DNA from: JAKCDU01 sp035551615
GTDB taxonomy: Bacteria > Actinomycetota > Acidimicrobiia > Acidimicrobiales > Palsa-688
Direction of reading: 5' to 3'
Assembly (NCBI GenBank): GCA_035551615.1
Contig: DASZNC010000081.1
Location: 1 to 40,015, forward strand
Length of the DNA stretch: 40,015 nt
Shown: positions 9,629 to 17,658 of the stretch, one piece after another
Position numbering within the stretch: the first letter of the stretch is position 1
Layout of the letters: each line of letters begins with the position of its first letter
The notes under the pieces: model-generated
What the model was told of the DNA's origin: nothing
Databases searched by the model: none
The model's input: only the letters and a program-made list of their open reading frames with translations
Made by a program: the position numbers and the translations under genes

Positions 9629-9717
9629 GCCGCCGGACGCTAGTACCGCCTCTTGTGGCAACCGCGCTGACCGGTATCTACCGTTTTCAATCGAAGTCGG
9701 CCGGGTACAGAGCGGCC

Positions 9718-10266
9718 ATGGATGCCATCACCCTGTTGAAGACCGACCACAAGACGGTCGAGAAGTTGTTCCGGGAGTTCGAGAAGGCCGGCGATGGCGC
9801 ACACAAGACCCGGGAACGCATCGTCGGGAAGATCATCGAGGAGCTGTCGGTCCACGCCGGCATCGAGGAGCAGGTCTTCTATCCCGAGGTCCGGCGCATG
9901 GTCGAGGACCAGGAGGACATGGTGCTCGAATCCATCGAGGAGCATCACGTCGTCAAATGGATCCTCTCCGAGCTGGAAGGCCGGCCGTCGACCGACGAGC
10001 GGTTCGAGCCGAAGGTGACCGTTCTCATCGAACAGGTCCGCCACCACGTGCAGGAGGAGGAGAGCGACCTGTTCCCGGCGGTGAGGTCGGCGCTCGGGCG
10101 CAAGGCTCTGGGCCAGATCGGCGACGCCATGGTCGAGGCCAAGAAGATGGCACCGACCCGGCCCCATCCCCGCTCACCCGATACGCCCCCCGGCAACATC
10201 GTGGTCGGCGCCGCCGCCGGCGTGGCCGACAAGGTCCTCAAGGGGGCAAAAGCGGTCGTGCGCTGA
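9718..10266 (+). CDS. Hemerythrin HHE-domain protein
   Basis: This 182-residue protein has an HHE four-helix domain at about residues 1-125. Iron-ligand-type residues are visible in LKTDHKTVEKLF, in HAGIEEQVFYPEV, in EEHHVVKWIL and in HHVQEEESDLFP, the usual His/Glu pattern of a di-iron hemerythrin-like bundle. The tail, about 130-182, is Pro/Gly/Ala-rich. HHE proteins bind oxygen or nitric oxide or sense iron and redox state. It is divergent from the CHAT gene, with 56-90 bases between the starts. I preferred the ATG at 9718, which places the domain at the N-terminus; an upstream in-frame start at 9655 would add 21 unlikely residues. Confidence 0.87.
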   Translation: MDAITLLKTDHKTVEKLFREFEKAGDGAHKTRERIVGKIIEELSVHAGIEEQVFYPEVRRMVEDQEDMVLESIEEHHVVKWILSELEGRPSTDERFEPKVTVLIEQVRHHVQEEESDLFPAVRSALGRKALGQIGDAMVEAKKMAPTRPHPRSPDTPPGNIVVGAAAGVADKVLKGAKAVVR

Positions 10267-10306
10267 AAACGCAGGACGAGGCGGGGGCCGGGTCGAACCA
10301 TCTGGG

Positions 10307-10813
10307 GTGACCCTCCCCCGCCCGCTGGTCGTCACCGTCCTCGCCGGTGCCTCATTCCTCAGCGCGTGCAGTAGCAGCCACGGCGCCCCCCAGGCCCTGC
10401 CGACGACGACCACCTCGCCGCTCGAGCGGGCCCAGGCGGTCAAGCTGGCGTCGCTCAAGGACTTCTGCGGGCGGGTCCAGGACCTGACCAACGCCACCGC
10501 CGAGGTGGGGACCGTGACCAAGCTGGACCAGGTCCGGGCCCAGATGACGGCGGCCACGAAACTGGCCGACCAAGCGGTGACGGAAGGGACGCCCAAGGGC
10601 AGCAACACCTACCTGGCCCTACTCGCCCTGGACACCGACCTCCGGGTGGTCAACACCTGGATTCAGACCCAGGCCACCCAGGCCCAACTGGACGACAACA
10701 CCCAGCCCACCCAGGTGCACCTCCACTTCGTCGACCTGGGCGTGCAGTTCCGGGCCCTGAACGCCTGGTCCAGCCCCAACTGCGAGGCCTTCTCCGGCGG
10801 CGACGACAGTTAG
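10307..10813 (+). CDS. Putative lipoprotein
   Basis: This 168-residue protein has an N-terminal lipoprotein signal. The hydrophobic segment about 7-19 is followed by a lipobox ending LSAC (C21) and a Ser-rich mature start. The mature part is helical and charged, with two further cysteines, one near residue 60 and one near the C-terminus. No family is recognised. The start is GTG at 10307, 40 bases after the hemerythrin-like gene on the same strand, so the two may be co-transcribed. A strong hairpin lies 35 bases after the stop. Confidence 0.75.
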   Translation: MTLPRPLVVTVLAGASFLSACSSSHGAPQALPTTTTSPLERAQAVKLASLKDFCGRVQDLTNATAEVGTVTKLDQVRAQMTAATKLADQAVTEGTPKGSNTYLALLALDTDLRVVNTWIQTQATQAQLDDNTQPTQVHLHFVDLGVQFRALNAWSSPNCEAFSGGDDS

Positions 10814-10847
10814 TCCGGCCCGGTTCGGCCCGGTCGGAGCGGATAGT

Positions 10848-10879
10848 ACGAGGACCCCCACCGGAGTGGGGGTCCTCGT
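10848..10879. terminator. Bidirectional hairpin terminator
   Basis: This is a perfect 14-bp inverted repeat, acgaggacccccac and its complement, around a four-base loop (cgga). It lies between the lipoprotein gene (+) and the convergent anti-sigma-like gene (-). There is no strong T-tract, as is common in high-GC actinobacteria. Confidence 0.8.
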
Positions 10880-10902
10880 GTCGCATCAGAATCCGTCGGT
10901 GG

Positions 10903-11874
10903 CTACGGATGATGCGTGGCTTGGCCCGCCTCGGCGGAACCGGCCCCGTGGCTGACGGCGACCTCAGTCGCCGCCCCACTGGCACTGTTGCCGCGGCTGG
11001 TCGTATCCGCCGGGCCCGTTCCACTATTGGCGGGAATGCTGACCGGTGGTTCCCCGCGTGATGTCCCGGTCCCGCTCGGTTTGCCGGTGTCCTCCGGCTT
11101 GCCGGTCTTGGCCGGCTTGCCACTGTGGTCGGGCCGGACCGTGTCCCCGGGCTCGGTCGTCGAGGTCGTGGAGTGGTTGGCCACAACGCCCTGGCAGTAG
11201 GTGGTCGTCCCGGCCACGCCTCCGTTCTGGGCGATCAACGCCCGGAAGGCGGTCGAGTTGTACGGCGGCGGGGACTGGGGCGTCGAGCTGGTGGAGGTGT
11301 CGGCGCCGGTCGAGCTCGGACGGCCGACCGCCAGGAAGGCGGTGCACAGGCCGAACTGGGCATGGCGGTTGGCCGGGCCGGTCGCCGGCAGAGTCGAGCT
11401 GGTCGGTGAGCCAGCCGTCACGGAACTGGTCGTGGCCCGGCTCGAGGCGGCGTGGGCCCGGTGCGCGGCCGCCGTGGCCAGCCCGGCGGCGGCGTGCCCG
11501 CTGGCGTGCGAGGTCTGGGTGGGCAGTGTTCCGGTCGCGGCGGCGGCCGCCGTACCGATACCGAACACGGCGACGGCCGCCGCGGCGGCGACCTTGGCGG
11601 TCAGGATCTTCGACAGCATTGCTCTTCTCCTCGGCACCGGGCTCGGTAGCGGAGCGGGAGAAGAAAGCACCTCGGCGGCCATGGCCGGCACCAGCACGCT
11701 CATACTCACCAGTTCGTCATCGGTGGCCGGCCCCTTGGCCGCCTCGAACAGGTGGGCGACGCCTCGGAGGCTCTCGGTCGAGTCCGGTGTCCGAATGCGA
11801 CCCGAGAGCAGTCGCTCATCTGCCTCGTAGTCCGGAAACCGTCGTTGCATCTCGTCGTGGCTATCTGGATCCAT
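10903..11874 (-). CDS. Anti-sigma-factor-like single-TM protein with Thr/Ser/Gly-rich exterior
   Basis: This protein of about 323 residues lies directly downstream of an ECF sigma factor. Residues 1-85 are cytoplasmic and charged, and about 92-118 are an Ala-rich transmembrane helix. The remaining 200 residues are low-complexity Ser/Thr/Ala/Gly/Pro with a compact patch containing three Cys. Position and topology suggest it restrains the sigma factor, but no HCxxC zinc anti-sigma motif is visible. The ATG at 11874 has GGAG five bases upstream; a GTG at 11880 overlaps the sigma stop codon and is an alternative. Function is inferred from context. Confidence 0.72.
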   Translation of the reverse strand: MDPDSHDEMQRRFPDYEADERLLSGRIRTPDSTESLRGVAHLFEAAKGPATDDELVSMSVLVPAMAAEVLSSPAPLPSPVPRRRAMLSKILTAKVAAAAAVAVFGIGTAAAAATGTLPTQTSHASGHAAAGLATAAAHRAHAASSRATTSSVTAGSPTSSTLPATGPANRHAQFGLCTAFLAVGRPSSTGADTSTSSTPQSPPPYNSTAFRALIAQNGGVAGTTTYCQGVVANHSTTSTTEPGDTVRPDHSGKPAKTGKPEDTGKPSGTGTSRGEPPVSIPANSGTGPADTTSRGNSASGAATEVAVSHGAGSAEAGQATHHP

Positions 11875-11876
11875 GC

Positions 11877-12434
11877 TCACTCCGTTACAGCTTCCAACGA
11901 GAAATCTCGGCTGAGCTTCTTCAGCGCCCGGTGCTGCAGGACCCGCACCGTGCCCGGACGGCGACCGGTGATCCGGGCCACCTCCTCGACGTCCAGTCCG
12001 ACCACCACCCGGAGCAGGACGATCTCGGCTTGGTCGGCCGGCAGGGCAGCGGCGATCCGGCGGGCCGCCTCCCGCCCGGACAGCGTCTCCACGACCGTCG
12101 CCTCCGGGCTCTCCACCGGTGGACCCGACAGGTCGCCGTCGAGCTCGAAGGCCGACTTGAATCGATTCTGCGCCTTCCAGTGGTCGACCAGACGGCGATG
12201 AGCGATCGTGAACAGCCAGGAGCGGAACTGGCGCTCGTTGCCGGCGAACCGGCTCAGCGCCCGGGCCGCCCCCAACCAGGTGTCGGCGACCAGATCCTCG
12301 GCCACCGAACGGGTCCTACCGGCGAAGAAGCGCTCGAGCAGAGGGTTGTAGCTCTGGTACAGCTCGGCGAACGCCCACTCGGCGCCGGCCTGGGCGGCCG
12401 CGAGCACAGACTCGAACGGGTCATCCACGACCAT
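11877..12434 (-). CDS. ECF-type RNA polymerase sigma factor
   Basis: This 185-residue sigma-70 family member has region 2 at about residues 20-85, including AEDLVADTWLGAARALSRF and the RSWLFTIAHRRLVDHWK promoter-melting segment. Region 4 lies at about 125-175 with the helix-turn-helix LDVEEVARITGRRPGTVRVLQHRALKKL. It directs RNA polymerase to a dedicated promoter set, probably when its membrane partner immediately downstream releases it. The two genes touch or overlap at their stop and start. The target regulon and inducing signal cannot be read from the sequence. Confidence 0.93.
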   Translation of the reverse strand: MVVDDPFESVLAAAQAGAEWAFAELYQSYNPLLERFFAGRTRSVAEDLVADTWLGAARALSRFAGNERQFRSWLFTIAHRRLVDHWKAQNRFKSAFELDGDLSGPPVESPEATVVETLSGREAARRIAAALPADQAEIVLLRVVVGLDVEEVARITGRRPGTVRVLQHRALKKLSRDFSLEAVTE

Positions 12435-12506
12435 TGATCGCCATTGTGGCCGCCGCCGTTACCGGGGACCAGTCCCCGTCAGGTCGGGACCCACTCGGAG
12501 TCGTGG

Positions 12507-14981
12507 CTAGGAGGACGCCGTCCGGCGGCGGGCCCGCAGGACCAGTACCGAGCCGACGCCGAGCATGGCCAGCGCGATGAACACGGCCATCAGGACGTCG
12601 GCTCCGGTGTTGGCGAACGGCCCGCCGCTACCGCCGCTGCTGCCCGAGGATGCGGCGGCCGCCGCCGACGATCCCGAATTCCCGGTGCCGCTCCCCGACC
12701 CGTTGGTCCCGGTGCCGGCACCGGCACCGGGGGCGACCGTGGTGCTGCTGCCCGTCGCCCCGGACGAAGCGCCCGCCGTCGTGGTCGAGGTGGTGACCTG
12801 CGCCGGCGCCGCCGCCAGCACGTAGCCGAAGGGGGCGGTGGCATCGACCTCGTTCAGCTGGCTCAACGGTGACCCGGCGATGGTGCCGACCGCCGTCGCC
12901 GTGAACGCGGTGGCGCTGTAGAACGGGGTGCCCACCTTGGAGTGGTTGCCGATCACCGAGAACGGGACGTGGATGGTGATGGTCCCGGTGCGGGCGTCGT
13001 ACGACCCCGGCACCGTCGTGCTCGAGCTGAAGCTGGTCAGCTCCTTGGTCCGGGTCGGCTGGCCGGCGTAGAACGTCGGCGCCTGGCCCAGGATCGACTG
13101 CATCGCCGCGTAGTAGATGTGCCCGTTCCCCGGCTGGCCCGGGTCGTAGGTCGTGAACCGCATGACCCACTCCCCCGTCGTACCCCCGGCCAGGGGGTTG
13201 GGGGTCAGGCTGGACAGGCTCTTGACCTTCATCGTGGCCACCAACCCGGTGGCGTCGCGGGAGAGCGACGCCCCGGTCAGGTCCAGGTTGGTACCGGCCG
13301 CGGTCAGTGATCCGTTGGCCGAGTAGAAGGAGTCCCCGGTCGGATCGGTGACCGAGTTCATCACCTGGCTGGGCCCGGTGCCGGCACCGGTCACCGTCGG
13401 ATCGGCAGCCAGCAGGCTGGGGCCACCGACCTGGCGGATGACCACGGGCGGGCCGTTGTCGGCGACCGCACCGGTCGGTCCGGTGGCGTAGTAGCCCGAG
13501 GTGTCATCGACGTACGACAGCACGAGGGCGCCCGTCTGGTCGTACTTGATCTCCAGGAAGTCGCCCAGGCTGCGGTCGCCCTGGGTCACCTCGCAGATCG
13601 TGCCGAACGTGCAGATGGGCCCGTACTTCACCGGGTGCTCGCTGGCGGTCGTCACCGTGTAGGTCGGCGTCGGTGCCAGGGCGTTCAGCGACTGGGCCAC
13701 ATCGATGTTGAACTCGGCGTGGGTCAGTTCGTCGAAGGCGTAGCCGTTCGGGTCCACGCCCCCCAGCTGGTTGAGGATGGACTGCGAGAAGCTGGCCGCC
13801 CCGGGCACCTCGTGGGTCTCGTTGGTCGAGTACCAGGCCAGCGCCACCCGGCCGTCGGAGCCGGCCGTGATCCAGGCGAAGGCGTTGGATCCGGTGTGGC
13901 TGATCTGTACCGGCGCTGACCAGTGGAGGCCGTCGGCCGACGACACCACGTAGACCTCGTACGGGCCGCTCGGGACCAGCGTCGGGCTGCCGCCGATGTT
14001 CTCGATCGTCTGCCGCTGGGAGGCGAACGCCGCGTAGTAGTTGCCGGACAGGTCCTCGGCCACGGTGACGAAGTTGGTGGCGCCGCAGACCTCGCTCTTG
14101 CCCACGTTCTGGGTGGTCACCGCCAGGTCGGGGCACAGCGACGAGTTCAGGACCACGTTCGTGTACGTGCCGGTGAGCGCCGGGTAGGTGCCGCTGATCA
14201 CGCCGGTCGTGGCCACCGCCAGGCTGCCGTCGCTCGAGGTGTGGACCATCAGGACGTGGCCGTTGGGCTCGACGACCATGTTCCCGGAGATGCCCTCGTT
14301 GCCGGTCACGCAGTTGAGCAGGCCGCCACCGATGCATCCGGGGGTGCTGGTGGCGGCCGGGTTGATCACCGGGGCAAAAGTCAGCCCGTTGTTGCTGGCC
14401 TCCAGCACCAGCTGGTTGCCCACGTTGGTGCTGGAGTCGACGGCGTCGTACTCCTCGTAGATCCGGAAGTTCGGATCGCCCAGGCTCCCCTGCACCCCGT
14501 ACCACATGCGGTCGACCGGGGTGTTGTCCGCGCCCGCGCAGTTGGAGCTGAACTGGCTGCCGGCGTCGGTGCTGACGCTGTTGGTCAGGTTGGTCAGGTT
14601 CTGCAGGTCGGAGAAGAACAGGTCACCCTTCGGGTCCAGCGTCTCCTCGGTGTCGCCGCCGCCCTGCGGGCAGTTGATCAGCCGCCCGGTGGCGGCCAGG
14701 TTGCCGGGGACGATGTGGAACGTCTGGCCCCCGTCGGTCGACGTCCAGATGAAGCTGAGGCTGGTGCTCGAACCGTTGGGCACCGACGTGTAGTAGGTGC
14801 CGTTGGGGGCTACCTGGATGTCCGGCTCGAACCCGTCGCGCTGCTCGTCGACCACCACTTCGTGGGAGAACTGCAGACTTGGCGTGGCCGCTTGGACGGG
14901 GCCGCCGGAGACGATCGCGGCCGGGATTACGACGAGGGCGGGGAGAGCCAGGACGGGCAGCCAGCGGGCCACTTTGTTCAT
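12507..14981 (-). CDS. Large secreted beta-propeller-like protein with sortase-like C-terminal anchor
   Basis: This 824-residue exported protein has a signal peptide at about residues 1-32. A long all-beta region follows (about 35-560) with Asp-box-like elements such as SxDGGxTF near residue 85 and sialidase/BNR-type spacing. About 560-720 is a beta-rich domain, and about 725-785 a Ser/Gly/Thr/Ala linker. A terminal signal FANTGADV, hydrophobic helix and RARRR tail resembles an LPXTG sorting signal with a non-canonical first residue. A surface glycan-binding or hydrolytic role is plausible, but catalytic residues were not identified. A weak hairpin at 12463-12478 beyond the stop may terminate it. 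No ribosome site is obvious. Confidence 0.82.
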   Translation of the reverse strand: MNKVARWLPVLALPALVVIPAAIVSGGPVQAATPSLQFSHEVVVDEQRDGFEPDIQVAPNGTYYTSVPNGSSTSLSFIWTSTDGGQTFHIVPGNLAATGRLINCPQGGGDTEETLDPKGDLFFSDLQNLTNLTNSVSTDAGSQFSSNCAGADNTPVDRMWYGVQGSLGDPNFRIYEEYDAVDSSTNVGNQLVLEASNNGLTFAPVINPAATSTPGCIGGGLLNCVTGNEGISGNMVVEPNGHVLMVHTSSDGSLAVATTGVISGTYPALTGTYTNVVLNSSLCPDLAVTTQNVGKSEVCGATNFVTVAEDLSGNYYAAFASQRQTIENIGGSPTLVPSGPYEVYVVSSADGLHWSAPVQISHTGSNAFAWITAGSDGRVALAWYSTNETHEVPGAASFSQSILNQLGGVDPNGYAFDELTHAEFNIDVAQSLNALAPTPTYTVTTASEHPVKYGPICTFGTICEVTQGDRSLGDFLEIKYDQTGALVLSYVDDTSGYYATGPTGAVADNGPPVVIRQVGGPSLLAADPTVTGAGTGPSQVMNSVTDPTGDSFYSANGSLTAAGTNLDLTGASLSRDATGLVATMKVKSLSSLTPNPLAGGTTGEWVMRFTTYDPGQPGNGHIYYAAMQSILGQAPTFYAGQPTRTKELTSFSSSTTVPGSYDARTGTITIHVPFSVIGNHSKVGTPFYSATAFTATAVGTIAGSPLSQLNEVDATAPFGYVLAAAPAQVTTSTTTAGASSGATGSSTTVAPGAGAGTGTNGSGSGTGNSGSSAAAAASSGSSGGSGGPFANTGADVLMAVFIALAMLGVGSVLVLRARRRTASS

Positions 14982-15258
14982 GGCCAGTTAGTTCACCGTT
15001 TGTCCCTTTCGTTCCTTCTTGTTCTTCCGACTTGTCCCGTCGTGCCACCACCGATTGGACCGCCCAGGGCCGGCCGCAGTGGGCGTTCAGGGCCATCAGG
15101 CGAAGTGGCCGCAGTGCGCCGGGGGCCGCCCAGCGTGGTCCTTTGACAGCTGCAATTGTCCCTTTGATCAAAGTTGGCACAGATGGCTGGCCGCCGACCC
15201 GGATGTCCTATGTAATCGCCTTCGATCAGTTCGATCGCTTGAAGCGGGAGGGTGAGCC

Positions 15259-15693
15259 ATGTCGGACACGAGTGACAGCGACAGCAGCGGCGGCTTCTGG
15301 GACGGAGTCGAGGAGTTCGGCGAGGGGGCCCTGCACTATGCGGAAGAGGGCGCCCAGGATGTGGCCGATGTGGCCGAGGACACGCCCGGTGTCGGCGCTG
15401 TCATCTCGGTCGGCGAGACCGTCTACCACGGGGGCGCCGCCATCTACGACGGGGCCACCGGCGACTGGCAGGGAGCAGCCGACAACTCGGCCCACATGTC
15501 GGAAGACGCCATCAACGTGGCCACCGGCGGCGTGACCGGCATGGTCGAAGGCGTCTACGACGTCGGCAACGCGGTGACCGGTGGCGACGACAGCACGTCG
15601 GCCCATGGGGCGATCATGGATGCCACCAACGCAGCCGGCAACTGGCTGGGCGACGAGGCCTACGACCTCACCCACTCCGACGGATCCCAGTAG
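15259..15693 (+). CDS. Acidic Gly/Ala-rich hypothetical protein
   Basis: This 144-residue, strongly acidic protein has a Ser/Asp-rich N-terminus. A body of Gly/Ala/Val helical repeats follows (GVEEFGEG, GVGAVISVGETV, GGVTGMVEGVYDVGNAV) with a glycine-zipper flavour but no true transmembrane helix. The start is ATG at 15259 with ggagggtgag just upstream. It is transcribed divergently from the large secreted protein, with about 277 bases of promoter region between them, and ends at a hairpin shared with the pseudopilin operon. I do not recognise a family and cannot assign a function. Confidence 0.7.
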   Translation: MSDTSDSDSSGGFWDGVEEFGEGALHYAEEGAQDVADVAEDTPGVGAVISVGETVYHGGAAIYDGATGDWQGAADNSAHMSEDAINVATGGVTGMVEGVYDVGNAVTGGDDSTSAHGAIMDATNAAGNWLGDEAYDLTHSDGSQ

Positions 15694-15737
15694 CTGATTC
15701 CTGACGCCGGCAACGTGCCGGTATCGACGTTCTGATC

Positions 15738-15755
15738 CGACCGCCTCTGCGGTCG
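15738..15755. terminator. Hairpin between convergent genes
   Basis: A 7-bp perfect inverted repeat (cgaccgc / gcggtcg, loop ctct) sits just before the stop of the pseudopilin gene and after the acidic protein gene. A second smaller hairpin (ccggca/tgccgg) lies at 15707-15721. Together they probably form a bidirectional terminator. Confidence 0.6.
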
Positions 15756-15758
15756 TGG

Positions 15759-16247
15759 CTACGAACAGCTGATCGGAGTCACCGGGCCGAAGGCGGCACC
15801 GCCCGCCCTCGGCCCGGTGGTCAGTGTGGCATCGGCGGTCGAGCGGATGCCCTGCGTGCCGACGCCGGGCACCGACCGGCCGAAGACGGAGTCGATCGTG
15901 GCTGCGCCGGTCACCCGCACCGAGGTAGCTGTCATCGCTACTGCCAGGTTGAGTTGATGGAAGCCGGCCAACGCTTGGGCGTCGACGGTCCGGCACACGG
16001 CCACTGCGACCGCGTTCGGGTCGAGGGTCAGTTGCCCGCCGGCGTAGAAACGGTCGTTGCTGAGGCCGGCCGTCACCGCATTGGTCGCCGCCGCCGACAG
16101 CACATCGTGCAGTTGCTGCTGGGATTGGTAGGCGGCGGCCGAGTTGATGGCCAGGGCGGCGAGCGCCACGAGCACCAGGAAGGCGGCCGGCACCAGCGCC
16201 AGCACGCTCCCCTCCTCCGACCGTCGCACCGGCCTCACCCGCCTCAT
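15759..16247 (-). CDS. TadG-like pilus assembly protein
   Basis: This 162-residue protein starts MRRVRPVRRSEEGSVLAL. The Glu-Glu-Gly step before a hydrophobic helix (about 13-35) is the prepilin-like N-terminus of TadE/G proteins. The exterior part is beta/helix mixed with two Cys. In Tad systems such minor pseudopilins are processed and help assemble the Flp pilus. The ATG overlaps the stop of the preceding gene (ATGA). It is the last gene of the tad run before the convergent acidic-protein gene. It is short compared with full TadG, which usually carries a vWA domain, so the exact subclass is uncertain. Confidence 0.8.
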   Translation of the reverse strand: MRRVRPVRRSEEGSVLALVPAAFLVLVALAALAINSAAAYQSQQQLHDVLSAAATNAVTAGLSNDRFYAGGQLTLDPNAVAVAVCRTVDAQALAGFHQLNLAVAMTATSVRVTGAATIDSVFGRSVPGVGTQGIRSTADATLTTGPRAGGAAFGPVTPISCS

Positions 16248-16747
16248 GCACACGTCGCCGTGCCCGGCAGGCCGCTGCGGTAGGCGTCCACCGTCGAGGA
16301 CTCCCTGCTGTGCACCGTCTCGCCGGTGCCATAGGAACCGAGCCACGGCACGTGGAACAGCGGTGCCGGGTACGACACCTCGATCGTGATCCGGGCGCAG
16401 CGGGCCCACTGGCCGGATACCAGCGCCACCGACGCATCCGCCGGGTCCCGCCCGTAGCCGGCCAGTGTCGAGTCGGCCGCCTGATCGGCCGTGCTGGCGG
16501 CGACCGCCGGGTCGGGCGCCCCGACGTAGGTCCGCACCGCCTGCCGGGCCGCCTGGTCGGTCGCCGTCTTCGTATCGATCACGCCCCAGGCGTAGGCGAT
16601 CAACAAGGTGCCGCCCACGAACAGCAGCATCCCGAACAGTAACCCTTCGAAGCCGCCGGCGAACCCGTCGTCGCCCCGGCCCCGCCGGGCGGCCGGCGCG
16701 ACCGACCGTTGTCGGCCGGTCCCTGAATCAGACCGTCGGTGCCTCAC
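16244..16747 (-). CDS. TadE/TadF-like pseudopilin
   Basis: This 167-residue protein has a basic N-terminus (about 1-27). One hydrophobic helix follows (about 33-55, with GGFEGLLFGMLLFVGGTLLIAYAW) and a soluble exterior domain with two Cys. The arrangement and position match TadE/F minor pseudopilins. It overlaps the genes on both sides by four bases, so the three pseudopilin genes are translationally coupled. It would sit in the inner membrane and serve Flp pilus assembly, provided the rest of the damaged tad locus were complete. Confidence 0.78.
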   Translation of the reverse strand: MRHRRSDSGTGRQRSVAPAARRGRGDDGFAGGFEGLLFGMLLFVGGTLLIAYAWGVIDTKTATDQAARQAVRTYVGAPDPAVAASTADQAADSTLAGYGRDPADASVALVSGQWARCARITIEVSYPAPLFHVPWLGSYGTGETVHSRESSTVDAYRSGLPGTATCA

Positions 16748-17130
16748 GACCGGAACCGCTCGGTGCGGACCGTCACCGTCCGGGTGATCCGGCTCCAGCC
16801 CGGGATACCGGGGATGAACTCGGGACTGCGGGCGGTGACCTGGAGGACCACCTGGTCGGCGTCCGCCTCCCGCCAGACGAAGACGGTGTGGGACGCACCG
16901 AACGACCCCAACTGGGAGCGGGCCGCCGACTCGGCCGCGCCGGTGTCGGCCGCCGGCACGGGCGATGACGCCACCTGCTCGGCCGCCCGGTTGGCCACCG
17001 ATGTCAACGTCGAGGTCGCGTACAGCCGCACCACCATCTGTGTGGCGAACAGCAGCAGCACCAGCATGATGGTGAAGCCGACCAGCGTCCCGACGATGGC
17101 CGTGCCGGACTCGTCCCGGTCGCCGGCCAC
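16744..17130 (-). CDS. TadE-like pseudopilin
   Basis: This protein of about 128 residues has the TadE pattern. A short Asp/Glu-rich leader containing DESGTAIVGTLVGF is followed by a transmembrane helix (about 10-35), then a helical segment ending in a beta-rich exterior with DQVVLQVTARSPEF. The GTG at 17130 lies five bases after the stop of the interrupted small membrane-protein gene. An ATG at 17184 would overlap that gene by about 50 bases and is less likely. Its stop overlaps the next start (ATGA). Confidence 0.78.
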   Translation of the reverse strand: MAGDRDESGTAIVGTLVGFTIMLVLLLFATQMVVRLYATSTLTSVANRAAEQVASSPVPAADTGAAESAARSQLGSFGASHTVFVWREADADQVVLQVTARSPEFIPGIPGWSRITRTVTVRTERFRS

Positions 17131-17134
17131 CGGG

Positions 17135-17265
17135 TCAGCAGTTACCGGAGGTCTGGCCGATGCAGTTGACCTGCTGGTTGACATGGGTGGCGGCGTGCTG
17201 GAACGTCAACGAGAACGCCGCCCACATGGCCACCCCCAGGAACGCCATCACCAGGACGGCGATGG
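17135..17265 (-). pseudogene. 3' part of a small tad-locus membrane protein split by the 11.6-kb element
   Basis: The reading frame encodes IAVLVMAFLGVAMWAAF, a transmembrane helix, and about 25 further residues ending SGNC. It lacks its own start. Joined to the segment at 28864-28897 across a shared GC, it gives an intact 54-residue protein starting MSSPGGMNGAKA at a good ribosome site. The position between tadC and tadE suggests a pilin-like or Tad accessory peptide, although it lacks the usual Glu-5 Flp pilin signature. Confidence 0.75.
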
Positions 17266-17658
17266 CAGATCTACAACTAGAACACCCTTTCCCAGTGCAC
17301 AACGTCGCCTTATATGGCTTTCCGTCAGCAGAAAGCCGGTTTTTGAAACCAACTTTCTGACAAAAGACCCTCTCGCGAGGCATGCTGGACGCCGATTGTG
17401 AAAGGGTGAGGGTGTGGACGACTTGACGGGGCCGGTTCCGACTAACTCTATCGCCAGCGGCGTAGCCGCCGACCCGCGCACCGTGACGCGTGCAGGCGGC
17501 ATCGACGGCGACGTACCTGCGCGAGCGCACATCGCCACACCGGTGGTCGACCTCGGGTCCAGCGTCGCGAGCGGCTGGATCGTTCCCACGGGTTCGTCCA
17601 GCACGTTCGTCACTGACGTATCCCTAGGGAGTTCGGCGACCTTCTAGATGGGTGCCCG
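17266..17658. other. Non-coding left end of the integrative element
   Basis: About 390 bases lie between the left attachment junction and the stop of the protease gene. No frame is convincing. A GTG-started 77-codon frame on the plus strand at 17414-17647 has a possible ribosome site (gaaagggtgaggg), but its composition does not look protein-like. The first 130 bases are relatively AT-rich, as expected for an attachment-site arm. Confidence 0.45.

Noticed and set aside
12463..12478. Hairpin ggggaccagtcccc between the sigma and propeller genes
   Set aside because: Short stem with a tiny loop and no T-tract. It may end the secreted-protein transcript, but the evidence is too weak for a separate feature.
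17414..17647. A 77-codon plus-strand frame at the element's left end
   Set aside because: A possible ribosome site exists, but the Ser/Thr/Gly/Val content without pattern and the location in an attachment arm give no support for a real protein.
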